A stretch of 64,000 nt of DNA, from positions 53,045 through 117,044 of the forward strand of contig NZ_SELD02000008.1 in NCBI RefSeq assembly GCF_004923205.2, given 5' to 3'. How positions within the stretch are numbered: position 1 is the stretch's first letter; every line of letters starts with the position of its first letter. Position numbers and translations under genes: made by a program. The notes beneath the pieces were generated by a model, which made no database searches, had not been told where the DNA came from, and saw nothing but the letters and a program-made list of their open reading frames with translations. Source of the DNA: Paracoccus aeridis. Its GTDB lineage: Bacteria > Pseudomonadota > Alphaproteobacteria > Rhodobacterales > Rhodobacteraceae. Shown here in pieces: positions 37,387-45,842 of the stretch.

Positions 37387-38499
37387 ATGCAAGCCACCAC
37401 CGCTGGCCCGCAGACGCCGTTCTACCTGATTGACCGCCGGAAACTGCAGGCGAACATGGACAAGATGGCGCGGCTGCGCGAACGGTCGGGCGCGAAGGTG
37501 CTGCTCGCGCTCAAGTGCTTCGCGACCTGGGGCGTGTTCGACCAGATGGCGCGATCCATGGACGGCACCACCTCGTCCTCGCTCTACGAGCTGCGACTGG
37601 GGCGCGAAAAGTTCGGGGGCGAGACGCACGCCTATTCCGTCGCCTGGGCCGACCACGAGATCGACGAGGCGGTGGGCCATGCCGACAAGATCATCTTCAA
37701 CTCGCTTGGCCAGCTCGACCGCTTCGCCGACCGCGCGGCGGGGATCGCGCGCGGGCTGCGGCTGAACCCGCGCTTCTCCACCAGCGGCTTCGACCTCGCC
37801 GACCCGGCGCGCAAGTTCTCGCGCCTGGGCGAATGGGACATGGCGCGGCTGGAAAGCGCGCTCGACCGGATCAGCGGCGTGATGATCCACTACAACTGCG
37901 AGAACCGGGACTACCCGCTGTTCGCGGGCCAGCTGGACCGGATCGAGGCGGAGTTCGGCGGCTTCCTGGAAAAGCTGGACTGGGTGTCGCTCGGGGGCGG
38001 GATCCACTTCACGGGCGACGGCTATCCGCTGGACGACCTTGCCGACCGGCTCAGGGCGTTCTCGGACAGGTTCGGCGTGCAGGTCTACCTCGAGCCCGGC
38101 GAGGCCAGCATCACCGGCACGACGACGCTGGAGGTGTCGGTCCTCGACATCCTCGACAACGGCAAGAAGGTCGCGGTCGTGGATTCCAGCATCGAGGCGC
38201 ACATGCTCGACCTGCTGATCTACCGCGAGAACGCCAAGCTGCCGCAGGCGGGCGCGCACGAATACCAGATCGCGGGAAAGTCCTGCCTCGCGGGCGACAT
38301 CTTCGGCGACGCGCGCTTCGACCGGCCGCTGGCCGTGGGCGACCGGATCAGCGTCCAGGACGCAGCCGGCTATACCATGGTCAAGAAGAACTGGTTCAAC
38401 GGCGTCGCGATGCCCGCCATCTGCATCCGCGAGCCGGACGGAACGATCACCGTCCAGCGGACCTTCGACTACGACGATTACCGCGACTCGCTGTCCTGA
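37387..38499 (+). CDS. nspC: carboxy(nor)spermidine decarboxylase
   Basis: This 370-residue PLP-dependent decarboxylase is of the alanine-racemase/group IV fold. FYLIDRRKLQANMDKM and LLALKCFATWGVF contain the PLP lysine (LALK); LGGGIHFTGDGYP, the dimer-active-site motif VVDSSIEAHMLDLLIY and SCLAGDIFGD match NspC/CASDC. It decarboxylates carboxynorspermidine or carboxyspermidine to the triamine; in most alphaproteobacteria with this route the product is spermidine. ATG 37387 is favoured by promoter position. The dehydrogenase partner follows after 45 nt. Confidence 0.92.
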   Translation: MQATTAGPQTPFYLIDRRKLQANMDKMARLRERSGAKVLLALKCFATWGVFDQMARSMDGTTSSSLYELRLGREKFGGETHAYSVAWADHEIDEAVGHADKIIFNSLGQLDRFADRAAGIARGLRLNPRFSTSGFDLADPARKFSRLGEWDMARLESALDRISGVMIHYNCENRDYPLFAGQLDRIEAEFGGFLEKLDWVSLGGGIHFTGDGYPLDDLADRLRAFSDRFGVQVYLEPGEASITGTTTLEVSVLDILDNGKKVAVVDSSIEAHMLDLLIYRENAKLPQAGAHEYQIAGKSCLAGDIFGDARFDRPLAVGDRISVQDAAGYTMVKKNWFNGVAMPAICIREPDGTITVQRTFDYDDYRDSLS

Positions 38500-38544
38500 T
38501 CGCGGCGACATCCCTGACCAGACCCTGAAAAGGAGACCGCTGCG

Positions 38545-39774
38545 GTGGAAAAACCCAACGTCCTCATCATCGGCGCCGGCGGCGTGGCGCAGGTCGTGGC
38601 CCACAAGGTCGCGGAATGGGCCGATGAATTCGGCGACATCCACATGGCGAACCGGACCCAGGCAAAGGCCGACGCCATCGTCGATTCGGTCAGGGACAAG
38701 GGGCGCGCCCACGGCCGCACGATCACGACCCACGCGCTGGACGGCATGGACACGGGCGCGGTCGCGGAGCTGATTCGCCGCACGGGGGCGCGCATCGTCA
38801 TCAACGTCGGCTCGCCCTTCATCAACATGACCGTCCTGCAGGGCTGCATCGAAACCGGCGCGGCCTATATCGACACCGCGATCCACGAGGACCCGGCCAA
38901 GGTCTGCGAGACGCCGCCGTGGTACGGCAACTACGAATGGAAGCGGCGCGAGGCCTGCGCGGCCGCTGGCGTGACCGCGATCCTGGGCGCGGGCTTCGAT
39001 CCGGGCGTCGTCAACGCCTATGCGCGGCTGGCCGAGGACGAGTACTTCGACAGGATCGAATCGATCGACATCGTCGACATCAACGCGGGCTCGCACGGGC
39101 GCTACTTCGCGACCAACTTCGACCCCGAGATCAACTTCCGCGAATTCACCGGCACCGTCTATTCCTGGCAGGGCGGCCAGTGGCGCGAGAACGAGATGTT
39201 CGAGGTCGGGCGCGAATGGGATCTGCCCGTCGTCGGCAAGCAGACCGCCTACCTGTCGGGCCATGACGAGGTTCACAGCCTGTCGGCGCGCTACCGGGAC
39301 GCGGACGTGCGGTTCTGGATGGGCTTCGGCGCGCACTACATCAACGTGTTCAGCGTGCTGAAGAACCTCGGGCTGCTGTCCGAACATCCGGTCAGCGTCG
39401 AAGGGCAGCAGGTCGTGCCGCTGAAGCTGGTGAAGGCCGTGCTGCCCGATCCGGCGACGCTCGCCCCGGACTACACCGGCAAGACCTGCATCGGCGATCT
39501 GGTCAAGGGAACCCGCGACGGCAAGCCGGGCGAGGTCTTCATCTACAACGTGGCCGACCATGCCGAGGCGTTCGCGGAAGTCGGCAGCCAGGGCATCAGC
39601 TACACCGCGGGCGTGCCGCCGGTCGCGGCCGCGATCCTGATCGCGCGGGGCGACTGGGACGTGAAGCGGATGGCCAATGTCGAAGACCTGCCCGCGCGGC
39701 CGTTCCTTGAACTGCTGGGCGACATGGGCCTGCCCACGCGGGTGATCGACGCGAAGGGCGACCGCCCGATCTGA
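38545..39774 (+). CDS. carboxy(nor)spermidine dehydrogenase (saccharopine dehydrogenase family)
   Basis: This 409-residue NADPH-dependent enzyme has a Rossmann motif at the N-terminus (VLIIGAGGVAQVVAHKVAEW) and Lys1/Lys9-like segments (INVGSPFINMTVLQGCIETGAAYIDTA, GFDPGVVNAYARLAEDEYFD). It condenses aspartate semialdehyde with putrescine (or diaminopropane), giving the substrate of the decarboxylase upstream. GTG 38545 is preceded by AAGGAG at a somewhat long spacing. The two genes form the alternative spermidine/norspermidine pathway that does not use S-adenosylmethionine decarboxylase. Confidence 0.92.
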   Translation: MEKPNVLIIGAGGVAQVVAHKVAEWADEFGDIHMANRTQAKADAIVDSVRDKGRAHGRTITTHALDGMDTGAVAELIRRTGARIVINVGSPFINMTVLQGCIETGAAYIDTAIHEDPAKVCETPPWYGNYEWKRREACAAAGVTAILGAGFDPGVVNAYARLAEDEYFDRIESIDIVDINAGSHGRYFATNFDPEINFREFTGTVYSWQGGQWRENEMFEVGREWDLPVVGKQTAYLSGHDEVHSLSARYRDADVRFWMGFGAHYINVFSVLKNLGLLSEHPVSVEGQQVVPLKLVKAVLPDPATLAPDYTGKTCIGDLVKGTRDGKPGEVFIYNVADHAEAFAEVGSQGISYTAGVPPVAAAILIARGDWDVKRMANVEDLPARPFLELLGDMGLPTRVIDAKGDRPI

Positions 39775-39877
39775 CGAGGCGGGACGGCGCCGGGCGCTGC
39801 CCGTCCGGACGAGCCCGCGCGGAACTGCCACCGCAGGGGGCGCGTTCTGCAGCGGCCTCGTCACGGAAGGAACGCAG

Positions 39878-41224
39878 TTGCCCCCGTCCTCCCCGCCCGG
39901 CCGCAAGCCCCAGGACCCGCCCCGGCGGACATTCGGCGCCGGCGCGGGCTGGCCCGTGATCGGGATCTTCCTGATCCTCGCCTTCGGGTTCGTGGCAGAG
40001 GCGCGCGCCTTTCTCATGCCGGCGACGCTGGCGATGCTGCTGTTCTTCGTCTTCGTCCCGTTTCGCCGGGTGATGGCCCGGATCGGCATCGGTCCGGGCT
40101 GGTCGGCGGGGATCGTCAGCCTCGGGCTGGTCGCGGCGGTGCTGGGGCTCGGCTATGCGCTGTGGAGCCCGGTCAGCTCGCTCATCGCCAACAGCGACAC
40201 GATCGGCGCGCAGGTCGAGCGCCGCTACGACGAGATCCGTGAAAGCTTTCGCGGCCTCGAGAAGGCGACTGCGCGCATCGACGAGCTGGCCGAGGGCGCG
40301 GCGACCGCGACGTCTTCGCCCGCGCCGGGCGATGCCACCCCCGCCACCCCCGCCACCGTCGGCGTCGCGCCGGACCCTGCGGACGCCGCGGCGGGCGCGC
40401 CCCAGCCGATCACCGTCCAGGTGGAACCCCAGAACGGCCCCGGCATGCTGCGGCAGGCGCTGACGCTGGGCCCCGAAATCGTCAGCCAGATCGTCTTCAC
40501 GCTGGTCCTGCTGTTCTTCCTGCTCAGCTCGGGCGATCTGATGTACCTCAAGATCGTGCAAAGCTTCAATTCCATCACCGACAAGCGGGCGGCCTACCTG
40601 ACGCTGCGCGAGATCGAGGACAGTCTCGGCCGCTATCTCGGCTCCATCACCATCATCAACGTGGGGCTGGGGGTCGCGATCGGGCTGGCGATGTGGGCGT
40701 GGGGGATGCCCGGCCCGCTGCTGTGGGGCGTGGCGGGGTTCGTCCTGAACTACATCCCCTATATCGGCGCGATGATGGGGACGATCGGGGGGATGCTGGT
40801 CGCGCTTCTGGTGTTCGACGACCTGCAGCGCCCGGTGCTCGTCGGGCTCACCTTCCTCGCGCTGACGTCGCTCGAAGGGCAGTTCGTGACGCCGCGGTTC
40901 GTCTCGAAGCGTCTGCAGCTGAACGAGGTCGTGGTATTCCTGACCGTCGCGCTGTGGGCGTGGCTGTGGTCGGTGCTGGGCATGATCGTCGCGGTGCCGA
41001 CGCTGGTCGTGCTGCGCGTCCTCTGCGACCACATTCCGCAACTGGAGAAGCTCGGCAACTTCCTCGCCGGCGAAGCGCCGCCGCAGCTCGAGGACGAGTC
41101 CGAGGATCAGGCCCGCGAGATCGTCGAGGCGGGCGAGGAAGCCCCCGCCCCGGAAGATGCGGTCGTGGCAACGGCCGAGGTCGTCGTCGAGCACGCGCAG
41201 GCGGAACCCGCGCCGAAGCCCTGA
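39878..41224 (+). CDS. AI-2E/PerM family transporter with large insert (TTG start)
   Basis: This 448-residue membrane protein has the AI-2E pattern: an N-terminal helix pair (about residues 23-65), a periplasmic or cytosolic segment with an Ala/Pro/Thr-rich insert (about 145-185), and C-terminal helices with GFVLNYIPYIGAMMGTIGGMLVALL and LEGQFVTPRFVSKRLQLNEVVVFLTVALWAWLWSVLGMIVAVP. A ~50-residue acidic tail ends it. TTG 39878 follows GGAAGG with 7-nt spacing; no ATG lies before the first helix. Family members export diverse solutes; the substrate is unknown, and autoinducer export is not implied. Confidence 0.85.
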   Translation: MPPSSPPGRKPQDPPRRTFGAGAGWPVIGIFLILAFGFVAEARAFLMPATLAMLLFFVFVPFRRVMARIGIGPGWSAGIVSLGLVAAVLGLGYALWSPVSSLIANSDTIGAQVERRYDEIRESFRGLEKATARIDELAEGAATATSSPAPGDATPATPATVGVAPDPADAAAGAPQPITVQVEPQNGPGMLRQALTLGPEIVSQIVFTLVLLFFLLSSGDLMYLKIVQSFNSITDKRAAYLTLREIEDSLGRYLGSITIINVGLGVAIGLAMWAWGMPGPLLWGVAGFVLNYIPYIGAMMGTIGGMLVALLVFDDLQRPVLVGLTFLALTSLEGQFVTPRFVSKRLQLNEVVVFLTVALWAWLWSVLGMIVAVPTLVVLRVLCDHIPQLEKLGNFLAGEAPPQLEDESEDQAREIVEAGEEAPAPEDAVVATAEVVVEHAQAEPAPKP

Positions 41225-41306
41225 GCGGCCGTCGGCGGGCGTTTGCATCGTCGCGCCCCCATGGCCTACGCTGCGCGGCAGACCGGCAGCACGAGAAACG
41301 CAGCCC

Positions 41307-41747
41307 ATGACCGCGAAGGACTGGAAGACCGAAGGCATCCGGGTCGTCACCCCGATGGGGCGGACGCTCGACACGCCCGACACGCGCGGCATGAACCGTC
41401 AGGCCGCGATATCCGGCAACCGCACCGGATCGCAGGCGCTGTGGGCAGGCACGAACCATATCCGCCCCGGCACGATCACCGGGCCGCACCACCACGGCCC
41501 GCTGGAAAGCGTGATCTACGTCGTCAGCGGCACCGCGCTGATGCGCTGGGGCGAGCGGCTCGAGTTCATCACCAAGGCCGGTCCCGGATCGTTCCTGCTG
41601 GTCCCGCCCTTCATGCCGCACCAGGAACTGAACGCATCCGACAGCGAGAATCTTCACTGCGCGCTGGTCCGCAGCGGGCCCGAGGAGATCGTGGTCAACC
41701 TGCCCGACATCGAGATCGAGCCCGACCCCGAGTGGATCGAGTTCTGA
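41307..41747 (+). CDS. cupin domain protein
   Basis: This 146-residue single-domain cupin has motif 1 GPHHHGPLESVIYVVSG (metal-binding His cluster plus Glu) and motif 2 PGSFLLVPPFMPHQELNAS. The N-terminal ~45 residues (GIRVVTPMGRTLDTPDTRGMNRQAAI) precede the barrel. ATG 41307 is the first start before that region. It ends 3 bp before the stop of rpe on the opposite strand. Metal dependence is likely; substrate or regulatory role is unknown. Confidence 0.82.
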   Translation: MTAKDWKTEGIRVVTPMGRTLDTPDTRGMNRQAAISGNRTGSQALWAGTNHIRPGTITGPHHHGPLESVIYVVSGTALMRWGERLEFITKAGPGSFLLVPPFMPHQELNASDSENLHCALVRSGPEEIVVNLPDIEIEPDPEWIEF

Positions 41748-41750
41748 CGC

Positions 41751-42437
41751 TCAGCCCGCCGTCGCGGCGTCCCGGATCGCGCGCATGTTCCGGCCATAGA
41801 CCTCGGGCGCGTCCGCGGACCCGCCGCTGAACACGGCCGATCCCGCGACCAGCACGTCGGCCCCCGCCGCCACGACCAGCGGCGCGGTCACCGGATCGAC
41901 GCCGCCGTCCACCTGGATGTGGATCGGCCGGTCGCCGATCATCGCGCGGAGCGCGGCGATCTTTTCCACCTGCGAATGGATGAACTTCTGCCCGCCGAAG
42001 CCGGGGTTCACGCTCATCACCACGACCATGTCGCAGAGATCGAGCACGTGGCGCACCGCCTCGGCGGGCGTGCCGGGGTTCAGCGCGACCCCCGACATCC
42101 TGCCGGTGGCGCGGATCGCCTGCAGCGTGCGGTGGATATGCGGCCCGGCCTCGACGTGGGCCGAGATCAGGTCGGCCCCCGCGTCGGCATAGGCCTGGAT
42201 GAACGGATCGACCGGCGCGATCATCAGGTGCACGTCCATGAAGGTCGTGACGTGGCGGCGGAACGCCTTCACCGCCGGGGGGCCGAAGGTCAGGTTCGGG
42301 ACGAAATGCCCGTCCATCACGTCGACATGCACCCAGTCGGCGCCCTGCTCCTCGATCGCGCGGATCTCGCGCCCGAAATCGGCGAAGTCGGCGGACAGGA
42401 TCGACGGCGCGATCCGGATGCGGCGGTCGAAGGTCAT
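41751..42437 (-). CDS. rpe: ribulose-phosphate 3-epimerase
   Basis: This 228-residue TIM-barrel enzyme interconverts ribulose-5-P and xylulose-5-P. It has [17 protein letters not shown], the metal site [46 protein letters not shown] and the C-terminal [28 protein letters not shown]. The length is normal. It acts in the pentose phosphate pathway, or in the Calvin cycle if present; no cbb genes are adjacent. It stands alone, downstream of an AI-2E family gene on the same strand by 142 bp. Confidence 0.96.
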   Translation of the reverse strand: MTFDRRIRIAPSILSADFADFGREIRAIEEQGADWVHVDVMDGHFVPNLTFGPPAVKAFRRHVTTFMDVHLMIAPVDPFIQAYADAGADLISAHVEAGPHIHRTLQAIRATGRMSGVALNPGTPAEAVRHVLDLCDMVVVMSVNPGFGGQKFIHSQVEKIAALRAMIGDRPIHIQVDGGVDPVTAPLVVAAGADVLVAGSAVFSGGSADAPEVYGRNMRAIRDAATAG

Positions 42438-42579
42438 GGCCGGGTCCTTTCAGCGGCAGCGCGGCCTCGCGATAGGACGGTCCGGCCGGAAACGGAAGCC
42501 CGGAAACCAAGGATCCGAAACCTGAACCTCATGGACGGCAGCCCGGCCGGACCGGGATCGCGAAAGGCGGCCGCCCGTC

Positions 42580-43638
42580 TCAGGCCTTCGCCTTCTCGTT
42601 CCGTTTCTGCTCCAGCTCCTCGTGCATGGCGACGGTCGGATCCTCGAGCACGTCCTCGACGTAGATCATCCGCACCAGGATCATCAGCACCAGCAGCAGG
42701 GGCGTCGCGACAAGGATGCCCGCGAAGCCGAACAGCACCCCGAAGGCGATCACCGAAAGGACCGTCAGCACCGGCGGCATGGAATTGGCGCGCTTCTGGA
42801 TGATGGGCTGCAGGACGTTGCCTTCGAGCTGCTGGATGATGACGAACAGGATGGCGGTGTAGACGGCGGTCTGCGGGCCTTCCGAAAACGCCAGCAGCAC
42901 CGCGGGCGCGGCCCCCAGCCACGGACCGACATAGGGGATGAAGTCGGCAATGCCCGCGATGACGCCGAGCGTCAGCCACAGCGGGATGCCCAGCATCCAC
43001 AGCCCCCCGGCGGTCAGCAGCGCCACGAACAGCATCGACAGCCCCTGCCCCAGCAGCCAGCGCCACAGCCCGTTCCCCAGCGCGTCCATGATCTCGACGG
43101 CGCGCGGGCGCTTGTCCATCGGGATCAGGTGCAGGACGCCGCGGCGGTAGAGCTGCGGATCGCCCGCAAGGAAGATCGCGATCGTCGCCACCACGACCAC
43201 GTTGGCCAGGATGCCGATGGCGATCGACACGGTGCCCCGCAGCGCGCCGAAGATGTTCCATTCCGGCGCCGCATCCTGGACCGGCATCATCTCGAGCAGC
43301 CTCTGGATCAGCGCCTGCCCTTCCAGCGCGACCCTCACGTTCTCGACCGCGAGGGGCAATGAATCGGCAAGCAGGCTGATCTGGCCCGCGATCTGCGCGC
43401 CCAGGTAGTAGATCCCGAGGCCGATAAGCGTCAGCAGCGCCAGCACCACGATCCCCAGCGCCGCACTGGCCGACAGCGAGGTGTGCCCGGAAATCATCAG
43501 CGCCATGTGCCGCAGCAGGACGGCGATCAGCAGTCCGAAGAAGGCGAGCAGCAGAACGAACGACAGGTGCCAAAGCGCGAGCGCCAGCGCGAGCATCACG
43601 AGGGTAACGAAGATGACGGCGGGAATGGCTCTGGGCAT
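42580..43638 (-). CDS. AI-2E/PerM family transporter
   Basis: This 352-residue polytopic membrane protein starts with tandem helices (AVIFVTLVMLALALALWHLSFVLLLAFFGLLIAVLL). It includes VIAGIADFIPYVGPWLGAAPAVLLAF and QLEGNVLQPIIQKRANSMPPVLTVLSVIAFGVLFGFAGILVATPLLLVLMILVR, the AI-2E signature. ATG 43638 (MPRAIPAV) fits the family N-terminus. It is a diverged paralogue of the gene at 39878 but lacks the Pro/Ala insert and long acidic tail. The substrate is unknown. Confidence 0.88.
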   Translation of the reverse strand: MPRAIPAVIFVTLVMLALALALWHLSFVLLLAFFGLLIAVLLRHMALMISGHTSLSASAALGIVVLALLTLIGLGIYYLGAQIAGQISLLADSLPLAVENVRVALEGQALIQRLLEMMPVQDAAPEWNIFGALRGTVSIAIGILANVVVVATIAIFLAGDPQLYRRGVLHLIPMDKRPRAVEIMDALGNGLWRWLLGQGLSMLFVALLTAGGLWMLGIPLWLTLGVIAGIADFIPYVGPWLGAAPAVLLAFSEGPQTAVYTAILFVIIQQLEGNVLQPIIQKRANSMPPVLTVLSVIAFGVLFGFAGILVATPLLLVLMILVRMIYVEDVLEDPTVAMHEELEQKRNEKAKA

Positions 43639-43829
43639 GGCTGGCCTTCGATCGGGTTGCCGGACGGCGCGGACGCGAGAGGGTGACGGGCCGCAACCGC
43701 ACAAATCGCTGCGAGCAGGACGACACCTCACGCGGGCGCGAGACAGAACACCTATGCCTGCGTGAGCCCGCAAGTTCCTCGAATGGCAGGAAATCCCCGG
43801 GCCGCGCCGCCGCGGGCGCCGGCCTGTGT

Positions 43830-45350
43830 CTATTCTGCCGCGCCGGCCGCCAGTTCCCGCGCGAAGGTCTCGACCAGCCGGGTCTTGAGGATCTTTCCCG
43901 TCGGCGCCGCGGGCAGCAGGGCCGCGACGATGATCCGCGACGGAAGCTTGTAGGGCGACAGCCGTTCGGCCGCGAAGGCACGCAGCTGGGCCTCGTCGAC
44001 GCCGGCCGGGTCGCGGACCTGGCAGAAGGCCAGCACCTCCTCGTTCCCGGCCTCGACCGTGCGGCCGATCACGGCCGTCTGCACGACCGCCGGATGCTCA
44101 TTCAGCGCGGCCTCGACCTCGGGCGGGTAGACGTTGAAGCCGCCGCGGATGATCAGCTCGCGCGCGCGGCCCGCAATGTGCAGGTTTCCGTCCGCGTCGA
44201 GCCGGCCCAGGTCGCCGGTGCAGAAGAACCCGTCGGGATCGAAGGCGGCGGCGGTCGCCTCGGCGTTGCGGAAGTACCCCGGCGTGATGTTGGGCCCGCG
44301 AACGATGATCTCGCCCACCGCGTCCGCGCCGACGTTGCGCAGCCGCACCTCGACGCCGGGCAGCGGGCGTCCGACGCTCACGTCCGGGACGCCCGGCGCG
44401 TTGGTGGTCAGCGTGACGCCGGCCGTCGTCTCGGTCAGGCCGTAGCCGTTCTGCAGCGCGGTGCCGTAGAACGCCTCGGCCCGCCGCTTCCACTCGGGAT
44501 CCAGCGGCGCGGCGCCCGACGAGACGTAGCGCAGAAGGCCGTTTTCCAGGCGCGGGATGCCCCGTGCCGTCGCCTCGGCCATGATGAGCGCGTGCATCTG
44601 CGGGACGGCCGGCAGCACCGTCACGCCCTCGCCCAGCGCCGCGACGACGGCGGCGGCGGAAAAGCGCGGCGACAGGCGCAACTCGGCCCCGGCCACCAGC
44701 CCCGCGACCATCATCGAGGTCAGGCCGAACACATGGGTCATCGGCAGCACGCCCAGGATCACGTCGGCGGACGTCATCTCGCGCATCCGGGCAGAGGAAT
44801 TGCCGCCGAACAGCAGGTTCGCGTGGCTCAGCATGACGCCCTTGGGCGTCCCCGTCGTGCCGGTGGTATAAAGGATCACGGCGGTCTGGCCCGCGTCCGC
44901 CCGCACCGGGTCCGCCACGGATTGCGGGCGGGGACCGGCGAGGTGCAGGGCCCCGAGAGGCGTGGCCCACGGCTCGGCCCCTGCAGCGGCGGCGTGTTCC
45001 GCCGCCTGCGGCGAGACGTTCGACAGGTAGACCGTCAGCCGCGGATCGGCGTGGGCGGCGATGCGGGCGAGTTCGTGTTCGGTCATCCGCGCGTTGATCG
45101 GGACCGCGACCGCGTCCAGCCGGGACGCGGCGAGGATCAGCCCGACCAGCGCCGCCGCGTTCTCCGACAGGACCAGCAGCCGGTCGCCCGGCCCCAGGCC
45201 GCGCGCCGACAGGTCGGCGGCCAGCGCATCGACCGCCGCCGCCAGCGCGCCGAAGGTCACGCGGGTGCCGTCGTGATCGCGCAGCGCGGGGTCGTCGGGT
45301 CGTGCGCCCCGCTGGACGTCCAGCACCTCGTGGACGCGGGTCATGGTCAT
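43830..45350 (-). CDS. AMP-forming acyl-CoA ligase
   Basis: This 506-residue ANL-superfamily ligase has P-loop-like ILYTTGTTGTPKGVMLSHANLL, VSSGAAPLDPEW, NGYGLTETTAGVTLT, GDLGRLDADGNLHIAGRARELIIRGGFNVYPPEVEAAL and the C-terminal catalytic lysine segment LSPYKLPSRIIVAALLPAAPTGKILKTRL. It would activate a carboxylic acid as its CoA thioester. Its ATG overlaps the thioesterase stop by 4 nt. It is the last gene of the TRAP/beta-oxidation operon; the acid it prefers is not determined by sequence alone. Confidence 0.9.
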   Translation of the reverse strand: MTMTRVHEVLDVQRGARPDDPALRDHDGTRVTFGALAAAVDALAADLSARGLGPGDRLLVLSENAAALVGLILAASRLDAVAVPINARMTEHELARIAAHADPRLTVYLSNVSPQAAEHAAAAGAEPWATPLGALHLAGPRPQSVADPVRADAGQTAVILYTTGTTGTPKGVMLSHANLLFGGNSSARMREMTSADVILGVLPMTHVFGLTSMMVAGLVAGAELRLSPRFSAAAVVAALGEGVTVLPAVPQMHALIMAEATARGIPRLENGLLRYVSSGAAPLDPEWKRRAEAFYGTALQNGYGLTETTAGVTLTTNAPGVPDVSVGRPLPGVEVRLRNVGADAVGEIIVRGPNITPGYFRNAEATAAAFDPDGFFCTGDLGRLDADGNLHIAGRARELIIRGGFNVYPPEVEAALNEHPAVVQTAVIGRTVEAGNEEVLAFCQVRDPAGVDEAQLRAFAAERLSPYKLPSRIIVAALLPAAPTGKILKTRLVETFARELAAGAAE

Positions 45351-45835
45351 GCTTCGGTCCTTTCCGGCGCGCGCGGCGACGACGCGCCGTCGGGCACGCG
45401 CTTGAACACGCCCGACGCGGTCGCGATCAGCGTGCCGTCGTCGTGAAGAAGCTCGCCCGCGACGAACAGAAGGCTGCGCCCGCCGCCGGTGACGCGTCCC
45501 GTGGCGGTGACGCCGCCCGCCCGCCCCGCCGCGATGAAGTCGATGGTAAGCGAGATGGTCAGGAACGGCCGCAGCCCGGTGTCGTCCACCGTCAGGCTCG
45601 CGGTCGCCCCGCAGGCGCTGTCGAGAAGCGTCGCGGCGATGCCGCCGTGCAGGACGCCGTGGCGGTTGGTGTGGCGGTCGTCCAGGACGAGCCGGCAGCG
45701 GGCGCGGCGGTCGGGCTGGCCCACGTCGAGGCGATAGCCGATCAGCCGCTGGGTGCCGGTCTCGTTCTCGATCAAGCCGGCCGCCATGCTGTCCGTCATA
45801 CCGCCAGTCATACCGCCAGTCATCCCGCCCGTCAT
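45347..45835 (-). CDS. PaaI-type hotdog-fold thioesterase
   Basis: This 162-residue hotdog protein has DRHTNRHGVLHGGIAATLLDSACGATASL (HGG catalytic/CoA motif), LRPFLTISLTIDFIAAGRAGGVTATGRVTGGGRSLLFVAGEL and GTLIATASGVFKRVP. It should hydrolyse acyl-CoA thioesters that accumulate in the pathway. The N-terminus encodes MTGG three times because a 12-bp repeat covers the start; ATG 45835 overlaps the upstream stop (ATGA), but in-frame ATGs at 45823, 45811, 45799 and 45787 are also possible. Coupled to acyl-CoA dehydrogenase upstream and ligase downstream. Confidence 0.85.
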   Translation of the reverse strand: MTGGMTGGMTGGMTDSMAAGLIENETGTQRLIGYRLDVGQPDRRARCRLVLDDRHTNRHGVLHGGIAATLLDSACGATASLTVDDTGLRPFLTISLTIDFIAAGRAGGVTATGRVTGGGRSLLFVAGELLHDDGTLIATASGVFKRVPDGASSPRAPERTEA

Positions 45836-45842
45836 GCCGCCG
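45795..45842. repeat. four 12-bp tandem repeats over a stop/start overlap
   Basis: Units gtcataccgcca, gtcataccgcca, gtcatcccgccc and gtcatgccgccg (45795-45842) are nearly identical. Read on the minus strand each carries ATGA, and the rightmost contains the real overlap between the dehydrogenase TGA and thioesterase ATG. Copy-number change would be in frame and add or remove MTGG. Confidence 0.85.

Noticed and set aside
37306..40089. 927-codon minus-strand frame antisense to the polyamine genes
   Set aside because: Shadow of two well-supported enzymes and covers their promoter.
43727..43766. CTCACGC/GCGTGAG inverted repeat between an AI-2E gene and the ligase gene
   Set aside because: 26-nt loop and no T-run make a functional terminator doubtful.
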